9,646 bases of DNA, taken from NCBI GenBank assembly GCA_023428805.1, contig JAEYWW010000324.1, positions 1 through 9,646 on the forward strand, given 5' to 3'. This stretch comes from Armatimonadota bacterium. Lineage in GTDB: Bacteria > Armatimonadota > Fimbriimonadia > Fimbriimonadales > Fimbriimonadaceae. Shown one piece after another: positions 1 through 6,407 of this stretch; the stretch's first letter is position 1; each line of letters opens with the position of its first letter. Position numbers and translations under genes: made by a program. The notes under the pieces were generated by a model. The model was given only the letters and a program-made list of their open reading frames with translations, was not told the DNA's origin and searched no databases.

Positions 1-1592
1 ACTTGGAAGCCATCGGTCAGAGCCATGAGGGGCGGGATATTTTGATGGTGACCGTCACCGACAAATCCACCGGAGCGGCGAAGGACAAGCCAGCGTTCTG
101 GTGCGACGGCAACATCCATGCGAGCGAGGTGAGCGCGTCCACGGCGGTGCTGAAGATCATCCACCTGCTGGTCACCGAAAAGCCGGAGGTGCTCAAAACC
201 CGCGCCTTCTACCTCGTCCCGCGCCTCAATCCCGACGGAGCCGAGTGGGCGCTCGCGGACAAGCCGAAGATCATCCGCTCCTCAACCCGCCCCTATCCCT
301 TCGACGAGGAAGACATTCAAGGCCTGGAGCGCGCGGATGTGGATGGCGACGGTCGGATGCTCAACATGCGCGTCGAAGACCCGAACGGACCTTGGTGCGT
401 GGCCGAAGATGAGCCTCGCCTGATGCGCCGCCGCGAACCCGGCGAAACCAAAGGCCCCTTCTATCGCATCATCCCGGAGGGGCTGTTCCACAACTTCGAC
501 GGCTTCACTCTCCGCCCTCGCAAAACCAAGGAAGGGCTCGACCTCAATCGAAACTTCCCGGCGGGATGGCGGCCAGAGAGCGAGCAGTATGGCGCGGGGC
601 CGTTCCCGACCAGCGAGCCCGAAATCCGCGCCGCCGTCGGCGCCATGTCGAGCCATCCCAACATCTGCGGCGCGATCACCTACCACACCTACAGCGGCGT
701 GATTCTCCGCGTGCCGGGAAGCCATCCCGACGATGAACTCAATCCCGAAGATCTCTGGGCGATGAAGGCGCTTGGACAGAAGGGCACCGACCTGAGCGGC
801 TACCCCTGCATCAGCGTCTGGCACGACTTCAAATACCATCCGAAAGAGCACATTTCCGGCGTGTTTGACGAGTGGGCATTCAACCATCTCGGCATCTACG
901 GCTGGACGGTCGAAATCTGGGCGCCGCAGCGTCAGGCGGGGATCACCGACTACAAATACATCGACTGGTTCCGGGACCATCCGTTCGAGGACGACCTGAA
1001 GATGCTGAAGTGGAGCGACGAGAAGCTGGACGGCAAGGGCTACATCGACTGGTACGAGTTTGAGCATCCGCAGCTCGGCAAGGTCGAGATGGGCGGCTGG
1101 GATGCCATGCACGCGTTCCGCAACCCGCCACCGCAGTATTTGGAATCGGAGATCACACCCCTCGCCGAATGGGCGATCTGGATGGCATCGACCACACCGT
1201 GCCTGGTTGAGCGTAAGTTTGAAGTCCTCGACCAGGGCGAATTCGCCCGCATCCGGTGGGCGGTCCAGAACCAGGGCTGGCTCCCGACCAGCGTGACAAA
1301 ACACGCGGAGAAGAAGGGCTTGGTGCGCGGCGTCATCGGCGAGATTTCGGTGGGAGGTACCCCTTCGGAACCCGGCTCATCCGCCCCGGAATGGCTGATC
1401 TCCGGCCGGTTGCGCGAAACTCAGGGACAGCTCAACGGTTGGAGCCAGGCTCCCAAGGGCAGCTTCGGCTACACCTTCGACACGACAAACGACGTTGCGG
1501 TCTTTGAGTGGATTGTGCAGAAGGGGCAGGAATATACGCTCACTGCGCGACATGACCGTGCCGGTCGGCTGACCAAGACGTTGAAGGTATGA
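1..1592 (+). CDS. M14 family zinc carboxypeptidase, 5' partial
   Basis: Metallocarboxypeptidase that would cleave C-terminal residues from peptides using one zinc ion; probably exported, but the N-terminus is outside the window. Reading from the codon at 3 (a TTG that is unlikely to be the true start), the zinc ligands are H39 and E42 in NIHASE, and the third is H228 in YHTYSG. Substrate-binding residues lie in DLNRNFP (180-186, with N182 and R183), and the catalytic Glu is E304 in VEIW. All core residues are present, so the enzyme is probably active. The frame opens at SHEGRDI, which in M14 proteins normally follows some tens of residues, hence the partial call. Between the first and later zinc ligands is an insert with an acidic loop, DVDGDGR (112-118), like a calcium-binding loop. 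After about residue 380 comes a roughly 150-residue tail, probably a beta-sandwich domain. The stop is TGA or TAG-like at 1590-1592, with no strong terminator after it. The family call is firm; the substrate is unknown. Confidence 0.93.
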   Translation, partial: LEAIGQSHEGRDILMVTVTDKSTGAAKDKPAFWCDGNIHASEVSASTAVLKIIHLLVTEKPEVLKTRAFYLVPRLNPDGAEWALADKPKIIRSSTRPYPFDEEDIQGLERADVDGDGRMLNMRVEDPNGPWCVAEDEPRLMRRREPGETKGPFYRIIPEGLFHNFDGFTLRPRKTKEGLDLNRNFPAGWRPESEQYGAGPFPTSEPEIRAAVGAMSSHPNICGAITYHTYSGVILRVPGSHPDDELNPEDLWAMKALGQKGTDLSGYPCISVWHDFKYHPKEHISGVFDEWAFNHLGIYGWTVEIWAPQRQAGITDYKYIDWFRDHPFEDDLKMLKWSDEKLDGKGYIDWYEFEHPQLGKVEMGGWDAMHAFRNPPPQYLESEITPLAEWAIWMASTTPCLVERKFEVLDQGEFARIRWAVQNQGWLPTSVTKHAEKKGLVRGVIGEISVGGTPSEPGSSAPEWLISGRLRETQGQLNGWSQAPKGSFGYTFDTTNDVAVFEWIVQKGQEYTLTARHDRAGRLTKTLKV

Positions 1593-1635
1593 GGGAGGAG
1601 CGAACGAAACCCACGGTTGGATCGCTCACACACGC

Positions 1636-1974
1636 ATGAAGGCCGTGATTTGGGGACTCGCTATGCAGGGAGGAACGATGGTTCCGGTCGATGCGCCGAC
1701 GCAGGAAGCGCTTCTTCACCAGGCCACTCCGGCAGTCGCACAACATGACCAAATTCGCCGCAGCCCGGTCTTCGTGAACTTCTGCATGGAGATGCACCTC
1801 GCGCCAGCATTCCCAAAACCTCCGGAAAGGCTCAGCCTTCGCGACCTTTTTGTGAAGGGGCCGACAGCATCTCTCAGTTGGGAACCATCTCAACTGAAGG
1901 TTGTTGCAAAGAACGAGATACCGGCCCATCGCGTCGATGCGCTGGCGATGAGGAGCATCGCGTGGCGGGTCTGA
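1636..1974 (+). CDS. Doubtful 112-residue hypothetical ORF
   Basis: An ATG-started frame of 112 codons ending TGA, 18 bases before the P460 start. I do not recognise the product: no signal peptide, membrane segment or known motif is visible. The middle is proline-rich and basic. Third codon positions are about 64 % G+C by hand count, which does not separate it from neighbours or from chance. There is no purine-rich ribosome binding site before 1636; an internal ATG at 1678 follows AGGAACG and is slightly better placed. A minus-strand frame covers the same bases, which weakens both. Best treated as hypothetical or a remnant. Confidence 0.22.
   Translation: MKAVIWGLAMQGGTMVPVDAPTQEALLHQATPAVAQHDQIRRSPVFVNFCMEMHLAPAFPKPPERLSLRDLFVKGPTASLSWEPSQLKVVAKNEIPAHRVDALAMRSIAWRV
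1874..1897. repeat. 7-bp inverted repeat with 10-base loop
   Basis: TCAGTTG at 1874-1880 is exactly complementary to CAACTGA at 1891-1897, with ten bases between. No T-run follows, so it is not a terminator. It lies in the unassigned block upstream of the P460 gene and could be an operator-like site or chance. Confidence 0.35.
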
Positions 1975-1992
1975 GTCTCGGGCAGCCACACC

Positions 1993-2520
1993 ATGAGATT
2001 CCGCCTCTTCGCCGCACTCGCACCCATCCCCCTCTGTGTTGCCTGCGCTCTTGATTCGGAGAACCCGTCTGCTCAGAATATTCCGAGCCTCATCGAAAAC
2101 TGCGAATCCTGGGCGAAGGCGCACGAAGAGCCCGTCGTGATGGATCCGGCTTCTGGCAAATACTGCAGACAGCTCACTCCAACGGAAGCAGCCGACATCT
2201 CCGGGCCGCACGCAGAAAAATGGATTCAAGTTTATGTGAACGAACCGGGCGCGAAGGCGATGAAAGAATTGAAGACATTTCCCGAAGGCTCCATCATCGC
2301 CAAGAAGAAGCTCGCTCAATCAGATTCCAAAGAGCCCGAGCTTTACACCGTGATGCGCAAGCTGAAGAAAGGCGCAAACCCCAAGACGGGCGACTGGGAG
2401 TACTTGGTTTTTGACAAGAGCAAGGCCCGGCAGACCCCTCTCGACGACAAAAAGTGCATGAGCTGCCACGTCAAGATCAAGGACCGGGATTATGTTTTTG
2501 GCAGCTACCTCAGTCGGTAG
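1993..2520 (+). CDS. Exported cytochrome P460-like haem protein
   Basis: A 175-residue protein with a c-type haem motif CMSCH near its C-terminus (C155, C158, H159) and a body resembling the cytochrome P460 fold: WIQVYVNEPG (77-86), FPEGS (96-100), YTVMRK (118-123) and GDWEYLVFD (133-141). The N-terminus is basic then hydrophobic (about 1-20) and ends at Cys19 in CVAC, so export is likely. Whether it is a lipoprotein is uncertain, because the -3 residue is Cys rather than Leu. P460 proteins carry a haem cross-linked to a lysine and in some bacteria oxidise hydroxylamine. Several lysines near 104-106 could serve, but the cross-link cannot be seen from sequence. Many PVC paralogs have no known substrate, so I infer only a periplasmic haem/redox role. 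No strong ribosome binding site precedes the ATG. The last 16 bases overlap the end of the converging thymidine kinase gene. Confidence 0.82.
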   Translation: MRFRLFAALAPIPLCVACALDSENPSAQNIPSLIENCESWAKAHEEPVVMDPASGKYCRQLTPTEAADISGPHAEKWIQVYVNEPGAKAMKELKTFPEGSIIAKKKLAQSDSKEPELYTVMRKLKKGANPKTGDWEYLVFDKSKARQTPLDDKKCMSCHVKIKDRDYVFGSYLSR

Positions 2521-3068
2521 CAGGCGCGGCAGCGGGCTTCATAGACTTCTGTCGCGCCGATGAGGATGACCGGATCGTCCTTGCGCGCAGGTTTGCCGTT
2601 GATGCTCCGATACGTGTGCGAGGCCGGACGGCCGCACTTGACGCAGATGGCGCGAAGCTTCACCACCTCGTCTGCGACGGCCAGCAGCTTTGGCATCGGA
2701 CCAAAGGGCGCTCGGCGAAAATCCTGGTCCAACCCCGCGCAGATCACCTCGTATCCCTTGTCGGCGAGTGAGACGAGCCAATCCACGATGGTGTCGTCGA
2801 AGAACTGCACTTCTTCAACGCAGATGACCTCGGTGTCCTGCTCAAATTTGCGCTTGAGTTCGGCGACGCTTTTGACGGGAACCGCGTCGTGTGTCACACC
2901 TTCGTGGGTGACAACCATGCTCTCGTCGTAGCGCGTGTCGATGGCCGGTTTGAAGACTTGGACCTTCTTCCTGGCATAGAGGGCGCGGCGGGCACGGCGG
3001 ATCAGCTCCTCAGATTTGCCCGCGTACATGCTCCCGCAGACCACCGTCAGGCTGCCGAGCTTCTTCAA
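2505..3068 (-). CDS. tdk: Thymidine kinase (type II, TK1-like)
   Basis: Phosphorylates thymidine to dTMP using ATP in the salvage pathway; cytoplasmic, usually a tetramer. At 187 residues it matches the usual bacterial Tdk length. The P-loop is GSMYAGKS (12-19). The catalytic Glu is E86 in EEVQFF, where most relatives have DE-x-QFF. The lasso/Mg region is GLDQDFRRAPFGPMP (112-126). A structural zinc site is formed by C142, C145, C180 and C183. The start is TTG at 3068-3066, supported by GGAG at 3076-3079 seven bases upstream and by family alignment (KKLGSLTVVCGSM). Its start overlaps the stop of the zinc-ribbon gene as TTGA, indicating translational coupling in one transcript. Its 3' end overlaps the converging P460 gene by 16 bases with no visible terminator between them. 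Confidence 0.96.
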   Translation of the reverse strand: MKKLGSLTVVCGSMYAGKSEELIRRARRALYARKKVQVFKPAIDTRYDESMVVTHEGVTHDAVPVKSVAELKRKFEQDTEVICVEEVQFFDDTIVDWLVSLADKGYEVICAGLDQDFRRAPFGPMPKLLAVADEVVKLRAICVKCGRPASHTYRSINGKPARKDDPVILIGATEVYEARCRACYRLR

Positions 3069-3391
3069 TCCTCATCTCCCACGGATTCCATGTCGGCCTC
3101 GAACATCTCCTCCAGATCATCGCCGTAGTCGTCGTCCGAAGCGCGGCCCATCTCCTTCACAAAATCCCGCATTTCGGCTGCTGACTCAGGTTCCCCCATC
3201 ACTTCCACCCGGTCGGCGAGATCGTCCAACCGATCATCCTCCGTCCGCCCCCGGCGAAACTTGCTGACGAGCCTCAAAATCTCATTCGCCCCGCACTTCG
3301 GACAAACCTCCTCATCCGGCTCCGCCACCACTCCGATCAACAAGCTGAACTTGGCATTGCATTCGGAGCAACGGTATTCGTAGATCGGCAC
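3065..3391 (-). CDS. FmdB-family zinc-ribbon protein with acidic tail
   Basis: A 108-residue small protein that opens with the family hallmark MPIYEYRC and has a zinc ribbon C8-x2-C11 and C30-x2-C33. The family is annotated as putative regulators after FmdB of the formamidase region; its molecular function is not established. After the ribbon, a basic patch (FRRGR, 46-50) gives way to a helical and then very acidic C-terminus rich in Asp and Glu (about 82-108), with no second domain. The start is GTG at 3391-3389, chosen because it puts the hallmark at residue 1; no good ribosome binding site precedes it. It is the first gene of a coupled pair with thymidine kinase, the next gene starting on its stop codon (TTGA). 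It is divergent from the ADP-ribosylglycohydrolase across 22 bases. Confidence 0.87.
   Translation of the reverse strand: MPIYEYRCSECNAKFSLLIGVVAEPDEEVCPKCGANEILRLVSKFRRGRTEDDRLDDLADRVEVMGEPESAAEMRDFVKEMGRASDDDYGDDLEEMFEADMESVGDED
3076..3079 (-). promoter_or_regulatory. Ribosome binding site fixing the TTG start of tdk
   Basis: GGAG on the minus strand lies seven bases before TTG 3068-3066, inside the last codons of the zinc-ribbon gene. The only nearby ATG is out of frame with Tdk, so this site decides the TTG start. Confidence 0.65.
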
Positions 3392-3413
3392 CAGCCAAGT
3401 TTATCGCGTCACA

Positions 3414-4388
3414 ATGGTTCAATCCATGGGCGAGCAAATGCGGCAGGTGCTTTTGGGCATGGCGGTCGGTGATTCCATCGGCCTCCCCTATGAAGGATTG
3501 AAGGCATCCAAGATCGCCCGCAGACTCGAGGGCCAGCCACTGCGACAATGTCTCTGGTTCGGCAAGGGTTGGATCAGCGACGATACGGAGACAGCCATCC
3601 TCACTCTCGCCGCTCTTAGGATGCCTGGTCCTCCCGAGCGCGGCATGGCCCTGCTCCTGCGAAAGTGGTTCTGGACGATTCCGCCTGGCATCGGCTTGGC
3701 CACGGTCCGGTCCTGCCTCAAGATGACCTTCAACGGTGCGAATCCAAAGTCCGGAGTCATGTCAGCCGGAAACGGAGCATTGATGCGGGCCCTGATCTGC
3801 GGGGTTTGGGCGGCGGAGCGGAATGTGGACCCTGCGGAACTGGCCGAACGAATGGCCCGGCCCACCCACGCTCATCCCCTCGCCCTGGACGGCTGCCGGG
3901 CGTTGGCGGTGAACGCCTTTCATGCCGCAGGGGGGATTGAGCCCAAGTCGGCCCTGGCGGCCGCGATTCAGCAGATCGAGACTGATGACATGCAGGACCG
4001 CCTGCACCGCGCCCTCGCCTTCGATCTGACGCGCCTCGGACTGCCGGAAAATCCTCCCGGTTTCGTCGGATTTTCGCTGCCGCTCGCAGTGGCGGCATGG
4101 ATGCGGCATCCAACCGACATGAAGGCGGCGATTTCCGAAGTCGTTCTGCTCGGCGGCGACACCGACTCCCACGCGGCGCTTGTGGGCGGCCTCTGCGCCA
4201 TCAGCGGCGCGGAGCTTCCATCAGACTGGATTGAGAACATCGGCGACCGACCAATCAGTCCGTCGTGGATTGCCAGCTTCGCGGAGAACGACAAAGCGAC
4301 GAGCATCCCCTGGTTCGCCCTGCGGCTACGCAATCTCAAACTCCTCGCCATCGTCCTCGCCCACGGCTTTCTCAGGCTTGTCAAGTGA
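3414..4388 (+). CDS. ADP-ribosylglycohydrolase family protein
   Basis: Predicted to hydrolyse ADP-ribose bonds on proteins or small molecules with two Mg or Mn ions, like DraG and ARH3; probably cytoplasmic. In the 324-residue reading: LLGMAVGDSIGLPYEG (13-28) is the family N-terminal motif, SDDTET (55-60) gives metal-binding Asp residues, SAGNGALMR (117-125) and THAHPLA (151-157) match conserved core helices, and GGDTDS (247-252) gives the C-terminal metal-binding Asp pair. The more usual form of the last motif ends in Thr (GGDTDT). The tail after about 300 is hydrophobic and basic. The start is uncertain: ATG at 3414, 3426 and 3438 are all in frame, none with a clear ribosome binding site, and relatives usually begin only a few residues before the LLG motif, so 3426 or 3438 may be correct. 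Its substrate cannot be told from sequence, and no partner ADP-ribosyltransferase is in the window. Confidence 0.92.
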   Translation: MVQSMGEQMRQVLLGMAVGDSIGLPYEGLKASKIARRLEGQPLRQCLWFGKGWISDDTETAILTLAALRMPGPPERGMALLLRKWFWTIPPGIGLATVRSCLKMTFNGANPKSGVMSAGNGALMRALICGVWAAERNVDPAELAERMARPTHAHPLALDGCRALAVNAFHAAGGIEPKSALAAAIQQIETDDMQDRLHRALAFDLTRLGLPENPPGFVGFSLPLAVAAWMRHPTDMKAAISEVVLLGGDTDSHAALVGGLCAISGAELPSDWIENIGDRPISPSWIASFAENDKATSIPWFALRLRNLKLLAIVLAHGFLRLVK

Positions 4389-4516
4389 TTTCGGCATCAG
4401 GCTGGTGCGGGTCCTGGGGCAGTCACTTTTCCACACCCCGCCAGGTAACATCTTCTCCAGTCATCCACCGTTGGCGTTGAGAGCCGGAGCTGCTTTCCGC
4501 CCCAAAATCCAAATAC

Positions 4517-4520
4517 AGGA
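4517..4520 (+). promoter_or_regulatory. Ribosome binding site for the TTG start of the RNase E/G gene
   Basis: AGGA lies eight bases before TTG at 4529-4531. It supports this non-ATG start, since no in-frame ATG occurs before residue 51, which would cut off the N-terminal strand region. The 140-base gap before the gene (4389-4528) shows no convincing -10/-35 pair and no terminator. Confidence 0.55.
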
Positions 4521-4528
4521 ATTACAAC

Positions 4529-6322
4529 TTGAGAACACAACGCAGCAAAGCGCCGCGCAAGAAGCCCGCTTCCTCGTCCAACTACACCCCCCGCAGCAGC
4601 CAGCCCAAGAACATTGAGATCGTGGTCAACTGCGCCAGCCGCGAGACCCGCATCGCCCTCCTCGAAGACGGCAAGCTGATGGAATACCGCGTCGAGCGCG
4701 AAGAGCGCGTGGTCGGCAGCATCTTCAAGGGCATCGTGCAGAACGTGCTTCCCGGCATGGACGCCGCCTTCGTGGACATCGGCCTGGAGCGGAACGCCTT
4801 CCTCTATGTCGCGGACATCATCCCGGAAGACAACGCCCAAGACAACAGCCCTGCCTCCATGCGCCGCTCCGAGCTTCGCCGCCGCAAGATCAAGGAGCTG
4901 ATCAAGCCGGGGCAGGAGCTGATGGTGCAGGTCACCAAGGCCCCGCGCGGCACCAAGGGCGCCCGAGTCACCACCCGAATTTCCCTTCCCGGTCGATACG
5001 TCGTGCTGATGCCCGAAGGCGGGCACGTCGGCGTCAGCCGCAAGATCGAGGATCGCAAGGAGCGCGACCGCCTGAAGCGCATCGGCGACAAAATCACTCC
5101 TGAGGGATTCGGCCTGATCCTCCGCACCGAGTGCGAAGCCCGCACCGAAGCCGAACTCCGCGCCGACATCCAGTTCCTGCAGCAGCTTTGGAGCCAGGTG
5201 CTCGACTCCGCGGGCAAGCTCCGCGCTCCCGCCGTCGTCCATCGCGACCAGACTCTGCTCTACCGCACGATCCGCGACGTGTTCGGGGAAGAGATCGACC
5301 GGCTGGTTCTGGACGATCCCGAAGAGTACGAGAAGGTGAGCCTGGTGGCCGGAATGGTCGCGCCGAAGCTCAAGGACAAGATCACGCTCTACGACCTGGA
5401 AGAGCCGATCTTCGATCACTACAGCATCGAGAAGGATATTGACACCCTGCTTGAGCCCAAGATTTGGATCAAGTCGGGCGCGTATCTCATCATCGACGAG
5501 ATGGAGGCTCTGACCGCGATCGACGTCAATACCGGCAAGTCGGTTGGCCGCGACTCGCTCAGCGCGACGATCCTCAAGACCAACCTGGAGGCCGCAGAAG
5601 AGGCCTGCCGCCAGATCCGCCTCCGCGACATGGGCGGAATCATCGTCGTGGACTTCATCGACATGGAGGACCCCGAGGAGAAGAAGAAGCTCCTCGACCA
5701 TTTCACCAAGCTTCTGGAACGTGATCGCGCCCGCACTCGCGTCGGCAAGGTCAGCTCGCTCGGCCTGATCGAGATCACCCGCAAGCGCACCGCCGACTCG
5801 GTGACCGCCGCGATCACGACCGCCTGCCCGATGTGCGAGGGCCGGGGCCGCATCGCCAGCTACGACACCGTCGCGCTCTGGATCGAGCGCGAAATGCGCC
5901 GCCGACTCAACGAGCCCGGTTCAGCATTCCTCGTGGAATGTCACCCGACTGTCGTCGAGGCTCTGATCGGAGCCGATGGTGAAGAAATCGAGACCCTTGA
6001 GCACGAATTGAAGCGCGGCCTCTTCATCCGAGCCAATTTCGACTTCGAGTACGAAGATTTCGAAATCACCGCAGGTCAGATTGAAGATTTCGAGCGGAGC
6101 CACATGGGCTTCCGCCGCGCCCAGGTGATCGAGTGCAACGTCCGCCGCTCCAGCATGGACAACGCGGCAAAGTCGATTGGATGGACCGACGGCGGCTACT
6201 ATGTCGAACTGATCGACGGCACCGAACACATCGGCCACCGGTCCAAGGTCGTTCTCCACGACATCCGCCGATCTTTCGCCGTAGGCGAGGTCATCCTCCC
6301 CGGCAAACGCAAAATGGGCTGA
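4529..6322 (+). CDS. rne: Ribonuclease E/G family endoribonuclease
   Basis: Single-strand-specific, 5'-end-sensing endoribonuclease that processes rRNA and starts mRNA decay; cytoplasmic. 597 residues from a TTG start. Residues 1-28 are a basic, low-complexity lead (RTQRSKAPRKK). An S1-type RNA-binding domain covers about 60-155 (GSIFKGIVQNVLPGMDAAFVDIG, 63 on). A 5'-sensor/RNase H-like part follows (FGLILRTE). The catalytic metal ligands are D332 in AIDVNTG and D375 in VVDFIDM, 43 residues apart as in E. coli RNase E (D303/D346). The Zn-link cysteines are C433 and C436 in CPMC, again with family spacing. After the Zn-link are about 160 residues ending in a small beta-rich stretch (GYYVELIDGTEHIGH) with some resemblance to a TRAM-like domain. 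The long Arg-rich degradosome scaffold of enterobacterial RNase E is absent, so the protein is closer in size to RNase G; the symbol is at family level. A strong terminator follows the stop. Confidence 0.95.
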   Translation: MRTQRSKAPRKKPASSSNYTPRSSQPKNIEIVVNCASRETRIALLEDGKLMEYRVEREERVVGSIFKGIVQNVLPGMDAAFVDIGLERNAFLYVADIIPEDNAQDNSPASMRRSELRRRKIKELIKPGQELMVQVTKAPRGTKGARVTTRISLPGRYVVLMPEGGHVGVSRKIEDRKERDRLKRIGDKITPEGFGLILRTECEARTEAELRADIQFLQQLWSQVLDSAGKLRAPAVVHRDQTLLYRTIRDVFGEEIDRLVLDDPEEYEKVSLVAGMVAPKLKDKITLYDLEEPIFDHYSIEKDIDTLLEPKIWIKSGAYLIIDEMEALTAIDVNTGKSVGRDSLSATILKTNLEAAEEACRQIRLRDMGGIIVVDFIDMEDPEEKKKLLDHFTKLLERDRARTRVGKVSSLGLIEITRKRTADSVTAAITTACPMCEGRGRIASYDTVALWIEREMRRRLNEPGSAFLVECHPTVVEALIGADGEEIETLEHELKRGLFIRANFDFEYEDFEITAGQIEDFERSHMGFRRAQVIECNVRRSSMDNAAKSIGWTDGGYYVELIDGTEHIGHRSKVVLHDIRRSFAVGEVILPGKRKMG

Positions 6323-6335
6323 GAACAGAGTGTGG

Positions 6336-6353
6336 TGCAGGCTTCAGCCTGCA
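6336..6353. repeat. Perfect 7-bp hairpin, candidate dispersed repeat unit
   Basis: TGCAGGC (6336-6342) pairs perfectly with GCCTGCA (6347-6353) around the loop TTCA, just after the RNase E/G stop and just before the terminator. No T-run follows it. Short GCAGGCTTCAGCCTGC-like palindromes recall intergenic REP-type elements, but only one copy is in this window, so repetition is an inference. Confidence 0.45.
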
Positions 6354-6355
6354 AG

Positions 6356-6394
6356 AAAATCCCCCGCTCTCCACTGGAGAGCGGGGGATTTTTT
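6356..6394. terminator. Strong bidirectional rho-independent terminator
   Basis: A 13-bp core stem, TCCCCCGCTCTCC (6360-6372) paired with GGAGAGCGGGGGA (6376-6388), has a 3-base loop. It is flanked by four A on the left (6356-6359) and six T on the right (6389-6394), which extend the pairing. It works in both directions: it ends the RNase E/G transcript on + and the converging Gfo/Idh transcript on -, whose stop is at 6408. Confidence 0.92.
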
Positions 6395-6407
6395 GTCTGA
6401 CAGCCAA

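Larger units (their letters stand above)
1593..1992. other. 400-base stretch with no recognised gene
   Basis: This gap separates the peptidase from the P460 gene. It holds an open frame on + (1636-1974) and a long open frame on - (part of 1540-2319, which also runs antisense through the P460 gene). Neither has a recognisable domain or a convincing ribosome binding site. Just after the peptidase stop, GAGCGA (1598-1603) pairs with TCGCTC (1622-1627) around a weak inner stem, but no T-run follows, so it is not a convincing terminator. A 7-bp inverted repeat lies at 1874-1897 and a 10-base palindrome at 1705-1714. I see no tRNA or known structured RNA. It may be a decayed gene, a dispersed repeat or an untranslated leader. 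Confidence 0.5.

Noticed and set aside
282..1304. 340-codon open frame on the minus strand
   Set aside because: Antisense to the M14 peptidase, which has all its active-site residues. A shadow caused by codon bias.
1598..1627. Hairpin after the M14 peptidase as a terminator
   Set aside because: The stem is short and interrupted and no T-run follows.
1540..2319. 259-codon open frame on the minus strand
   Set aside because: It runs antisense through the P460 gene and the peptidase end and has no recognisable domain. Kept only as a remark on the unassigned block.
4397..5701. Long 434-codon open frame on the minus strand
   Set aside because: It is antisense to the RNase E/G gene, whose catalytic motifs and spacings are firm. 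The Ala/Leu/Asp-rich product is typical of a shadow frame in GC-rich DNA.
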